Below are positions 55,508-62,254 of a stretch of 64,000 nucleotides of DNA, piece by piece. The stretch is from Streptomyces sp. NBC_01231 (lineage in GTDB: Bacteria; Actinomycetota; Actinomycetes; Streptomycetales; Streptomycetaceae): positions 6,200,001 through 6,264,000 of the forward strand of contig CP108521.1 in the NCBI GenBank assembly GCA_035999765.1, read 5' to 3'. The notes beneath the pieces were generated by a model that did no database searches, had not been told where the DNA came from, and saw only the letters and a list, made by a program, of their open reading frames with translations. Numbering within the stretch: position 1 is the stretch's first letter; the number at the start of each line of letters is the position of its first letter. The position numbers and the translations under genes are program-made.

Positions 55508-56383
55508 TCACGCCGGTGATGCGGCGACGGTCAGGAACCCGCGAACATACCCGGCCACGGTGTCCAGGTGGCTTTCGAGCAGGAAGTGTCCACCTCCGGG
55601 GACCAGGTGAATCTCCGCGTCCGGCAGGTCCCTTGTGAAGGCGCGTGCGCCGTCCGGGCCGAAGATCTCGTCGCCCGCACCCCAGACCGCGAGGAGGGGA
55701 ACCTGGCGTTCCCGAAAGTAGGCGTGCACCTGGGGGTAGAGGGGTGGATTGCTGGCGTAGTCGCGAAACAGGGCGAGCTGCACGAGGTCGTTGCCTGGCC
55801 GGCTGACCTCGTGGTGGTCAGCGGCCCAGGTGTCGGGATCGACCAGCTCGGGTCGGTCCACGCCGTGCAGGTACTGCCAGCGGATGGCGTCGAGGGAGAG
55901 GGCGGTACGGACGGCGGGTTCCGTCTGAGGCCCCGGGTTCTCGCAGTACGCCCACACCGGCTTCCAGAACTCCGGTACGAAGCCGTCCTCGTAGGCGTTG
56001 CCGTTCTGCGTGATCACCGCGGTGATCACGTCCGGGGTGCGCAGGGCCAGCCGCCAGCCGATGGGTGCGCCGTAGTCCTGGACGTACACGGCGTAGCGCG
56101 TGACGTCGAGCTGGGCCAGAAGGGCCTCGGTGATGTCGGTCAGGGAGTCGAAGGTGTAAGGGAACGCGTCCACGGACGGGACATCGGAGTTGCCGAAGCC
56201 GAGGTGGTCGGGGGCGATGACGTGAAATCGATCGGCCAGAGCCGGAATGAGATGGCGGAACATGCGCGAACTGGAGGGGTATCCGTGCAGGAGTACGAGC
56301 GTGGGCGCCTCGCGGGCTCCTGCCTCGCGGTAGAAGACGCGATGTCCCCGCACTGTCGCGTAGTGGTGGCGGACCTCAACCAT
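55508..56383 (-). CDS. Alpha/beta hydrolase, haloalkane-dehalogenase/epoxide-hydrolase type
   Basis: 291 residues from the ATG at 56383. The oxyanion motif HGYPSSSR, the nucleophile elbow VYVQDYGAPIGW with D103 in place of serine, the acid region WGAGDEIFGPDGA and the histidine in PGGGHFLLES are all present. An aspartate nucleophile points to ester-intermediate hydrolysis of C-halogen or epoxide bonds (dehalogenase, epoxide hydrolase or fluoroacetate-dehalogenase-like), not simple ester cleavage. It is divergent from the CGNR-type regulator at 56493, which probably controls it. Confidence 0.9.
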   Translation of the reverse strand: MVEVRHHYATVRGHRVFYREAGAREAPTLVLLHGYPSSSRMFRHLIPALADRFHVIAPDHLGFGNSDVPSVDAFPYTFDSLTDITEALLAQLDVTRYAVYVQDYGAPIGWRLALRTPDVITAVITQNGNAYEDGFVPEFWKPVWAYCENPGPQTEPAVRTALSLDAIRWQYLHGVDRPELVDPDTWAADHHEVSRPGNDLVQLALFRDYASNPPLYPQVHAYFRERQVPLLAVWGAGDEIFGPDGARAFTRDLPDAEIHLVPGGGHFLLESHLDTVAGYVRGFLTVAASPA

Positions 56384-56492
56384 GGCTAACCCCTTTGGCG
56401 TCTTTTGATGGTTACCTCGTGGCGTCCAGTAGACCGCCCTTGGAGTAACCTGTCAAACGTCTTGATGGAGTTAGCTGGGGAGGTGGGGGACC

Positions 56493-56999
56493 GTGCTGGA
56501 CGACCAGGCCCTGATGCAGGCGCTGAACAGCACCCCCGTCGCGGATGGCCGACGCCAGGACCTGTGGCGTGACGACCATGAGGTGGACACGTGGGCGCGG
56601 GAGCGCGGGGGGCTGGGCGGCGACGAGGAGCGCCGGTGGCTGCGCACCGCCCGGGACGCGCTCCAGGCGGTGGAGTCGGGGGCGTCGGCGGAGCCCCGTC
56701 TGCGTCGAGTCCTCGCAGGCGTTCGCAAGGTCCCGCAGCCCAGCGCGTCGGGCATCGAGTGGCAACTGGAGGTGCCGCCGGAGCGCAGGCTCGCCGTGGA
56801 ACTCGTCCTCGCGTGGGCGGACGTCAAAGAGCGCATGCCCGGCCGTCTGCGGCCGTGCGGGAACCCTGAATGCCGCCTCTTCCTTTTGGACCGCAGCCGT
56901 GCCAACACCGCACGGTGGTGCTCGATGAAGACCTGCGGAAACCGGCTCAAGGCCCGCCGGCACCAGGCTCGGGCACAGGAGACCCCACGCCCCGAGTAG
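56493..56999 (+). CDS. CGNR zinc-finger / ABATE-domain regulator
   Basis: 168 residues from the GTG at 56493 (GGGGAGG upstream). The N-terminal ABATE-like helical domain covers about residues 1-115. The C-terminal CGNR zinc finger shows CGNPECRLFLLD, with further cysteines in WCSMKTCGNRLKARRHQAR. Family members are small stress- or substrate-responsive regulators usually next to the gene they control. Here the divergent hydrolase is the obvious target. The 109-base gap contains GGTTAC..GTAACC half-sites and two CGTCTT..GATGG copies. Confidence 0.87.
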   Translation: MLDDQALMQALNSTPVADGRRQDLWRDDHEVDTWARERGGLGGDEERRWLRTARDALQAVESGASAEPRLRRVLAGVRKVPQPSASGIEWQLEVPPERRLAVELVLAWADVKERMPGRLRPCGNPECRLFLLDRSRANTARWCSMKTCGNRLKARRHQARAQETPRPE

Positions 57000-57045
57000 A
57001 GCGCCGGCGAGTCGGCGCTCGCACGGGCGGACTCGCGTTTGTGCG

Positions 57046-57504
57046 TCACGGTTCGTCGCCGTGTGGGTCGCCGCGCCGGCAAGCGAGTTCGAACCAGACC
57101 GTTTTGCCGATGCCGTGCCCGCGAGGGGCAGCACCCCAGTCGTCTGCCAGCGTGGCCACCAGGGCCAGGCCTCGGCCCGACTCGTCGTCCGGTGACGCGT
57201 TCCGGGGCGCCGGAAGCGTGTCGTTCGCGTCCGTCACCCATACGCGGACGCGCTCGTCGTCCAGGGCGCAGCGGGCCCAGATCTCCCGGCCAGGAGCCAC
57301 CTTCGCGTGGCGGTACGCGTTCGTCATCAGCTCGCTGAGCAGCAGGACTGCCGTCTCCGTCACGTCGTCGGGAAGCTTCCACGAAGTGGCCTGTTCCTGG
57401 AGGAGGGTTCGGGCTCTCCTCACGCTGCGGGGGTGACGCGGGAGGCGCCACTCGATGTCCTTGGGGGCGGCAGTCGTCGAGAGCGGGGGCCGCGGGGTCT
57501 GCAT
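57046..57504 (-). CDS. HATPase_c anti-sigma-factor-like ATP-binding protein
   Basis: 152 residues from the ATG at 57504; a GTG at 57576 is an alternative. It is a stand-alone GHKL ATPase of the RsbW/SpoIIAB-like streptomycete type. The N-box reads LLLSELMTNAYRHAK, followed by WVTDANDTLPAP and GRGLALVATLADDWGAAPRG. Such proteins often sit beside XRE/DUF397 pairs in Streptomyces and may bind or phosphorylate partner regulators. It is divergent from the XRE gene at 57636, with 131 bases between the two starts. Confidence 0.9.
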   Translation of the reverse strand: MQTPRPPLSTTAAPKDIEWRLPRHPRSVRRARTLLQEQATSWKLPDDVTETAVLLLSELMTNAYRHAKVAPGREIWARCALDDERVRVWVTDANDTLPAPRNASPDDESGRGLALVATLADDWGAAPRGHGIGKTVWFELACRRGDPHGDEP

Positions 57505-57635
57505 GCGCTGTTCATCCCTTGCGTCGGTGTTTTGACGTTTCGCGGGATCACGGTCCCGGGACGGGCGTAGCTTCACGAGTAACGGCGCGGGTACAGCGGG
57601 TGGTTGTACCCGTCGTGGACCCGGGGGAGGTGGGC

Positions 57636-58454
57636 GTGGCGACCGAGGTGAACTCCCAACCGCCGATCGCGTGGCGGTACTGCGGCAGCCAGATCAAGCT
57701 GTGGCGCACGGAAGCCGGTGTCGGTCGCGAGGTGCTGGCCAAGGAGGCCGGGTACGACTACGAGTACGTCAAGTCCATGGAGAACGGTCGCCGTCGGCCC
57801 ACGCTGCGGTTGTTGCAGGTCGCGGACCAGGTGTGTGGGGCCGGTGGGAAGCTCGTCGCTGCGCAGGACTACCTGAGGCCGGAGCCGTTCCCGGCGCGGT
57901 CACAGGAGTTCATGGCCATCGAGGCCGAGGCGATCAGCTTCGCGTGCTACGAGCCGCTGCTCATCCCAGGCTTGTTGCAGACGGAGGCCTATGCCTGGGC
58001 GCTGATCGGAGGCAGCTCCCCTCCGCTTGATGACGAGACGGTCAACGAGCGTGTGGCAGCCAGGCTCCGCAGGGCCGACGCCGTGCGGCGCAAGGTTGGA
58101 GTGATGTACGGCTTCGTGATTTATGAGGCGGCTCTGCGTACAAGCGTCGGTGGGGTGGAGGTGATGCGCGAACAGTTCCAGCACCTCTTGGCCGTGGGTG
58201 GACTCCGCAATGTGTCCATTCAGGTCCTGCCCTTCGGGCGGTGTAGCGGTGTTGCTCTCAACGGCAGCATCGTTCTGTTGGAGACACCCGAGCACGAGCA
58301 CTATGGATACATCGAGGCGCCGGAGGTCAGCGTGCTGCATGCCGGCCTCGGCAAGGTGAGTGCCCTGACTCAAGCTCATGCGATGATCCGCATGCACTGC
58401 CTCAGCGTGGAGGAGTCGGCCACGTTCATCAGAAAGGTTGCGGAGGAACGATGA
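57636..58454 (+). CDS. XRE-family regulator with DUF5753 domain (WhiJ-like)
   Basis: 272 residues from the GTG at 57636 (GGGGGAGG upstream); frames extending to 57519 lack a signal. The N-terminal helix-turn-helix covers about residues 15-75 (QIKLWRTEAGVGREVLAKEA, YEYVKSMENGRRRPTLRLL). The DUF5753 domain follows (YEPLLIPGLLQTEAYAWAL, QEFMAIEAEAISF) and continues to the C-terminus. WhiJ-type proteins control development or act in small conflict-like modules, often with a DUF397 partner. The stop overlaps the DUF397 start by four bases (ATGA), so the two are coupled. Confidence 0.93.
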   Translation: MATEVNSQPPIAWRYCGSQIKLWRTEAGVGREVLAKEAGYDYEYVKSMENGRRRPTLRLLQVADQVCGAGGKLVAAQDYLRPEPFPARSQEFMAIEAEAISFACYEPLLIPGLLQTEAYAWALIGGSSPPLDDETVNERVAARLRRADAVRRKVGVMYGFVIYEAALRTSVGGVEVMREQFQHLLAVGGLRNVSIQVLPFGRCSGVALNGSIVLLETPEHEHYGYIEAPEVSVLHAGLGKVSALTQAHAMIRMHCLSVEESATFIRKVAEER

Positions 58455-58696
58455 GCGAACGCCTGACCTGGTACAAGTCCAGCTACAGCGACAGCCAGGG
58501 CGGCAACTGCCTCGAAGTCGCCCTCGACTGGTGCAAGTCCAGTTACAGCGGCACCGAAGGCGGCAACTGCCTCGAAGTCGCTGCCTGCCCCCACATCATC
58601 CACGTCCGAGACTCGAAGCTTGGCGCTCGGAGTCCCCAGCTCGCGGTTCCAGCCGGCGCCTGGACTGCCTTCGTCGCCAACGCCCGCAGCGTCTGA
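58451..58696 (+). CDS. DUF397 protein with internal duplication
   Basis: 81 residues from the ATG at 58451. A normal DUF397 protein has one WxKSSYSxxxGGNCVEVA unit near the N-terminus. Here the unit occurs twice in tandem (WYKSSYSDSQGGNCLEVA then WCKSSYSGTEGGNCLEVA, 20-residue period), followed by the usual HIIHVRDSK and W-x-x-F C-terminus. DUF397 proteins are small acidic partners of XRE-DUF5753 regulators (BldB belongs to the wider group). It is coupled to the XRE gene. The duplicated copy makes it about 20 residues longer than usual. Confidence 0.92.
   Translation: MSERLTWYKSSYSDSQGGNCLEVALDWCKSSYSGTEGGNCLEVAACPHIIHVRDSKLGARSPQLAVPAGAWTAFVANARSV
58470..58589 (+). repeat. 60-base tandem duplication in the DUF397 gene
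   Basis: Units 58470-58529 and 58530-58589 are highly similar, both containing CAAGTCCAG, GGCGGCAACTGCCTCGAAGT and similar stretches. The few differences are mostly in the central codons. High DNA identity points to a recent in-frame duplication. Confidence 0.88.
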
Positions 58697-58830
58697 GCCG
58701 TCGCTGCTCGAACCCCGTGCTTCGGGCGCCGAGACCCGAGCTCTGCTTGTGAGGATTGGGTGGTTTGGTTCAACCCACCCACCCTCCCAACTCCCGCACA
58801 CACCAGCGCACATGACTTTTCGTGACCGGC

Positions 58831-58864
58831 TTGCCACGCGCAGTGGCGAACGTCTAGCGTTCGC
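58831..58864 (+). promoter_or_regulatory. Promoter with palindromic operator over the -10 box
   Basis: TTGCCA (58831-58836) and TAGCGT (58855-58860) are separated by 18 bases. GCGAACGTCTAGCGTTCGC (58846-58864), with 7-base perfect arms and a 5-base centre, covers the -10. A bound dimer would block the promoter of the HTH gene at 58939, consistent with autoregulation. Confidence 0.6.
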
Positions 58865-58874
58865 AGCAACAAAC

Positions 58875-58910
58875 GACCCCGGCAGGTGCTACCAACACCG
58901 GACCGGGGTC
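58875..58910 (+). other. Nested hairpin in the 5' leader of the HTH gene
   Basis: GACCCCGG (58875-58882) pairs with CCGGGGTC (58903-58910). Inside it GGTG (58885-58888) pairs with CACC (58896-58899). It lies in the presumed untranslated leader, 28 bases before the GTG at 58939. It could be an RNA regulatory element or early terminator. Confidence 0.5.
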
Positions 58911-58938
58911 TCACCCAAAGATCGAATCGAGCGATCTC

Positions 58939-59940
58939 GTGGCTTACCAAGACCCTAACGCGGCCATGCCCGCGCCCGTACACCCCATGGCGAACCCCGG
59001 CTACGGCAAACGGTCCGCCCCGGATCAACTCCCGTTCCGCTCCGGCTGCTTCGATCACCTTCAGCCCCGCGAGCGGTACGTCGCCGCCTTCATCGACCGG
59101 CTCCCCGAGGGTGCCGCCATGGACGCCAAGACCCTCGCCAAGGCGCTGCCCCTCTACGGCCAACAGGCTGTCCGCACGGCCCTCAATGAACTGTCCCGGG
59201 CGGGCCACCTCCGTCGCGTACGGCGACGCGCGGATGGTGGTGGGGCCGGTGGTGTCGGCGAGGGCGTGACCCGTTGGGTGTTCCAGACCTACTGGTCCCG
59301 CACCGCACGTGGCAGCGAATGGTGGGCCCGGTTCCTCGCTGGTGACGTGCCGGATGAGGCGCAGCCCGAGACTCCCGCGGGGACATGCGTCGCCTCTGTG
59401 GCTCCGACCGCCCTCGACGACGTACCGGCCCCAGAACCAAAGCAAGCCGAACAAGCTGAACAAGCCGACACACCGCAGCCCGCAGTACGGCCCCGTCCCT
59501 CCGCCGCCTACGAAACCCTCGCTCAACTCGGCCGCACCGAACCTCGTTTGGCGCTCTCCGCCGCCGACTGTGCAGCCCTCGAAGAACTTGCCGCCGCATG
59601 GCTCGCCCGTGGCGCGGCACCGGCCGACCTGACGCAGTCCCTCGTTGCCGGACTCCCCGATCCGGTGTACTCGCCCCGAGCACTCGTGCACCGGCGGCTG
59701 CGCGACAAGATGCCGCCCGAGCTGCCCGCCCCGGAGGAACGCCCCTCTTCCCGCGCACGCCTGATCATGGAGTGCACCGAGTGCCGCGTTCCCGGCCGCC
59801 CGGAGGCCCTGCCCGGAGGTCTCTGCCGAGCCTGCCGCGGCGACACCACGGCTGAAGCGCCGCGGGCGCTGCCCCCGACGGCCGTACACATCCGAGCCGC
59901 ACAGGTGCGTGGGTCGATCCGTATGCCGCTGCGCGCGTGA
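58939..59940 (+). CDS. Winged-helix (MarR-like) protein with C-terminal zinc ribbon
   Basis: 333 residues from the GTG at 58939; no strong ribosome site. The N-terminal half has a winged-helix region (LQPRERYVAAFIDRLPEGAA, LPLYGQQAVRTALNELSRAG, HLRRVRRRADG). A Pro/Ala/Glu linker leads to a helical region (LEELAAAWLARGAAPADLTQ) and a four-cysteine zinc ribbon (CTEC-x15-CRAC: ECTECRVPGRP, LCRACRGD). I know the architecture only as a streptomycete hypothetical/MarR-like group. It may be a regulator or part of mobile DNA. The RHH antitoxin gene follows 56 bases downstream. Confidence 0.78.
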   Translation: MAYQDPNAAMPAPVHPMANPGYGKRSAPDQLPFRSGCFDHLQPRERYVAAFIDRLPEGAAMDAKTLAKALPLYGQQAVRTALNELSRAGHLRRVRRRADGGGAGGVGEGVTRWVFQTYWSRTARGSEWWARFLAGDVPDEAQPETPAGTCVASVAPTALDDVPAPEPKQAEQAEQADTPQPAVRPRPSAAYETLAQLGRTEPRLALSAADCAALEELAAAWLARGAAPADLTQSLVAGLPDPVYSPRALVHRRLRDKMPPELPAPEERPSSRARLIMECTECRVPGRPEALPGGLCRACRGDTTAEAPRALPPTAVHIRAAQVRGSIRMPLRA

Positions 59941-59996
59941 GCCGTTTCCGCGCACGGCCCACGACGTGTCCATCACCCTCAATAGGAGTCTCTCGC

Positions 59997-60305
59997 ATGG
60001 CTATGCAATGCCCTTGCGGAATGGCAGCCAAGAAGCCCATCTCCGTCACTCTCGACCTGGACGTGCTCGAAGCGCTGCAGCGACTTGTTGACGCGGGCGA
60101 GGCGGCTTCGATCTCAGCCGTGATCAACGAGACCCTGCGGAGCTGTGTCGAACGCCGACGGCAGGCCGAACAGGCACGGGAGTACGTCGAGGAAACCCTG
60201 CTCGGCGGTCAGGCGTTGACGGACGAGGAACTCGTCGAGGCGCGCGGCATGCTGGCCGCGACTAAGGCCCGCACCGACGCCCGCCGCAAGGGTGCGGCGG
60301 CATGA
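59997..60305 (+). CDS. Ribbon-helix-helix antitoxin (VapB/CopG-like)
   Basis: 102 residues from the ATG at 59997 (AGGAG nine bases upstream); ATG 60021 (MAAKKPISVTLDLDVLEALQ) is where homology starts. The RHH motif is PISVTLDLDVLEALQRLVDA with a following helix AASISAVINETLRSCVER. The acidic C-terminal tail (EEELVEARGMLAA-like) is the expected toxin-binding region. Its stop overlaps the start of a PIN-toxin gene by four bases, but that toxin is frameshifted and truncated. The antitoxin is therefore an orphan. Confidence 0.82.
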   Translation: MAMQCPCGMAAKKPISVTLDLDVLEALQRLVDAGEAASISAVINETLRSCVERRRQAEQAREYVEETLLGGQALTDEELVEARGMLAATKARTDARRKGAAA

Positions 60306-60540
60306 GTGACGGCGTCTTCTGGACCACCACGGTCTGCTAGCCCTCGGACGCGGGCATCGCGCGCTGTCCGGATTCATCGTGGCAGTGCACGAGGACCCGC
60401 GGTACACGGTGGTGGTTCCAGCTCTCAGCCTGGCCGAGGCAACGAGGAGTCGACCCGGTATTGCGGGTCAACCGGCTGGGAAGTCACTCCCACGGAGCCT
60501 GGCGCGCATCGCGGGTTCGGCGTGCCGGCGCTGCCCTTGA
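60302..60540 (+). pseudogene. Broken PIN-domain (VapC-like) toxin gene
   Basis: The ATG at 60302 opens MSDGVFWTTTVC and stops at 60340. In the +2 frame from 60337 the reading continues LALGRGHRALSGFIVAVHED, then PRYTVVVPALSLAEATRSRP, up to a stop at 60540. The first frame gives the normal start and the second frame gives the middle of a PIN domain. A small deletion at about 60325-60337 has removed the DxSALLA catalytic region, and the C-terminal half is lost. It cannot encode an active RNase. The antitoxin in front of it is intact. Confidence 0.6.
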
Positions 60541-60575
60541 CGGGATGACTGGTCCAGCCGTCGCGGATTTGCGCT

Positions 60576-60818
60576 TCACCTGCTCTGGGCGTCGCGCAGC
60601 CGCTCGGTCTGCTTGATGATCGGCTCGGTGGGGAAGGTCGGGGTGCGGCCGAAGTCCAGGGAGTTGTAGACCGCGATGACGTTGCCAGTCCTCACGACGA
60701 TGTGCAGGTCGTCGCGTTTGCCGACCTCGATGGTGTTGCGCTCCCTGAACTGCACGGCCTCGTCACCGGCCTCGGGCGCTTTCTGCGCCTTCATGGTGGC
60801 GGTATAGGTGCGGTCCAC
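60576..60818 (-). CDS. Short hypothetical protein, possibly a C-terminal fragment
   Basis: 80 residues from the GTG at 60818, with a weak AAGGTGA in front. The sequence (DEAVQFRERNTIEVGKRDDL, HIVVRTGNVIAVYNSLDFGR) ends TERLRDAQSR. It reads like the C-terminal half of a larger secreted or lipoprotein sensor-like domain (DUF3558-like), with no signal peptide left. A remnant of a longer gene is more likely than a complete small gene. The function is unknown. Confidence 0.4.
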   Translation of the reverse strand: MDRTYTATMKAQKAPEAGDEAVQFRERNTIEVGKRDDLHIVVRTGNVIAVYNSLDFGRTPTFPTEPIIKQTERLRDAQSR

Positions 60819-60887
60819 GCGTCACCTTGATAGGTGCCGCACGAACAAAGTGCCCGCTCGAGTTCCGCGATGAGCGCCGATTGACTC

Positions 60888-61199
60888 GTGGTTGACGAGA
60901 TAGGCATTGCAGAGATCGCGGCCTACTACCGAGCGCTTGACGAGGACGCCATTCTGCGGCGCCACTTCCGCCATGCCGACGAGGAATGTGGCCTCTGGTA
61001 CATCGAGGCCGTACCTGACCGAGGCGAGTTGATCGTCATCAAGCAAGCCGAGCTGACTCGGGCTGGCCAGCTCCACCGGTACAGCCGGGAGCATCTGGAG
61101 GACGAGCACGGCGGCCTGACGGACCAAGCAATCGACCCTGAAGACGACCCACTGGAGACCATCCCGGCCGACAAGTTCCAGCGGGTGTGGACTCGGTGA
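60888..61199 (+). CDS. Small acidic hypothetical protein (DUF6881-like)
   Basis: 103 residues from the GTG at 60888. The protein is acidic, with ECGLWYIEAVPDRGELIVIK in the middle and a C-terminal PADKFQRVWTR. The ending and central beta pattern recall DUF6881-type small proteins that are often found among toxin/immunity genes. The match is from memory and weak. There is no clear partner gene. Base composition is lower in GC than the core genome. Confidence 0.5.
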   Translation: MVDEIGIAEIAAYYRALDEDAILRRHFRHADEECGLWYIEAVPDRGELIVIKQAELTRAGQLHRYSREHLEDEHGGLTDQAIDPEDDPLETIPADKFQRVWTR

Positions 61200-61692
61200 G
61201 CGGACTGGACAACCTGGGGGATCGTGCTGCTGAACTGGGGCTTCGATGCCCGGTCAGACCTCTGGCAACTCGACCGCGAGACAACCCCGTTGACCGTGGA
61301 TGACCTCTGCATCTGGCACGGCAATGGCACGAACTTCAGCCGACGACAGTCAGCCACGACAGCGGGTGCGCCGACCGACCACGCACGCGTATGCCTCGCT
61401 GCACCCCCACTGGCTTTTAGCCATGCTATCGAGGTTTGTCGTCGACCAGAGTAGGCGGCAACGGCCGGCCCGTGACGACGGCTGGAGACCTCAGGCCTCC
61501 TCGCAGTTCGCCCTACCGTCGCTGCTTCAGCTAACGACAGCTAGTCACGACGGCGGGCACGCCGACCGATCAGACGCGCGTCCTTCGACTGTGCCCCCGT
61601 AGCCCCAGCCATCCCGTTGGGATCAGCGAACGCGGTGCGGCAGAGCATTCTTGTCGGTCTCGCCGGATTGACTCCGAGTGACAGCTACTTCA
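61200..61692. other. Gene-poor stretch with an imperfect direct repeat
   Basis: No convincing gene is seen in this 493-base gap. A GTG frame 61224-61454 (76 codons) has a protein-like start (MLLNWGFDARSDLWQLDRET) but no known match. Two 47-base copies, 61343-61389 and 61534-61580, are alike in most positions (both contain CGCCGACCGA). The stretch looks like decayed DNA between accessory genes. Confidence 0.5.
61343..61580 (+). repeat. Imperfect 47-base direct repeat pair
   Basis: Copy A is 61343-61389 and copy B 61534-61580, 191 bases apart. Shared stretches include ACGACAG, CACGAC, GCGGG and CGCCGACCGA. They differ mainly by transitions. Confidence 0.65.
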
Positions 61693-62217
61693 CTACATAC
61701 TGGCAAAATATGCAAAAATGGCTACGTACCCAAGCGTGAACAGCACCGGCATGGTTTGCTCGGCAGTACTGAGGCGCAGGTACTTTCCGTACTGACCGGA
61801 GCGTACGAAAGCGTGCCACTCACCCTTTGAATACGCTCGGGCTGGTAGTCGCTCCTCAAGGATTTCTACCACCGCATATTTAGCTTTGTTGATGAGTCGG
61901 TATGATCGCAGGGCGCAAAACCAGACGAAGCATTGCCCACACATGATGATCAGTGCGACTGCTGGAATAAAGATCCCCGGCTCACTCGTCGCTTTCGATG
62001 CCACCGAAGCGATGATGCTGACTGCGGCCAGGTTAAGAGTCAAGAAAAACGAATTGGTGAGACCCCTTCGGGCACTTATCCGGTCAGCCATCTCGACGCA
62101 CAGCTTGTACTGCTCAAGAATCAGCTGGCTCTGCAGATTTGCGTTGTCGAAATTCTCATCTCGGATCACGCTGCCGTTCCACACCGCGCCATGCAGTTCG
62201 CGTGATATCTCAGACAT
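61693..62217 (-). CDS. Three-helix membrane protein resembling the RipA octameric family
   Basis: 174 residues from the ATG at 62217, chosen for AGGGGGA immediately upstream; the frame to 62310 overlaps the previous gene. A cytoplasmic N-terminal helix (SQLILEQYKLCVEMADRISA) precedes helix 1 (FFLTLNLAAVSIIASVAS), helix 2 (IFIPAVALIIMCGQCFVWF), the motif RSYRLINKAKYAVVEILEER with LPARAYSKGEWHAF, and helix 3 (TMPVLFTLGYVAIFAYFASM). The RSY..LN.AKY..V.E.E..LP..EW pattern is what I associate with RipA-family octameric membrane proteins. It lies 37 bases after the NTPase gene in the same direction and shares its low GC. A membrane effector role is inferred. Confidence 0.75.
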   Translation of the reverse strand: MSEISRELHGAVWNGSVIRDENFDNANLQSQLILEQYKLCVEMADRISARRGLTNSFFLTLNLAAVSIIASVASKATSEPGIFIPAVALIIMCGQCFVWFCALRSYRLINKAKYAVVEILEERLPARAYSKGEWHAFVRSGQYGKYLRLSTAEQTMPVLFTLGYVAIFAYFASM

Positions 62218-62254
62218 GATCCCCCTAAAGAATTGATATTTAGCCCCGTCGATC

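Noticed and set aside
61224..61454. A 76-codon frame starting MLLNWGFDARSDLW.
   Set aside because: No ribosome site, no recognisable family and a compositionally changing sequence. Treated as part of a decayed stretch.
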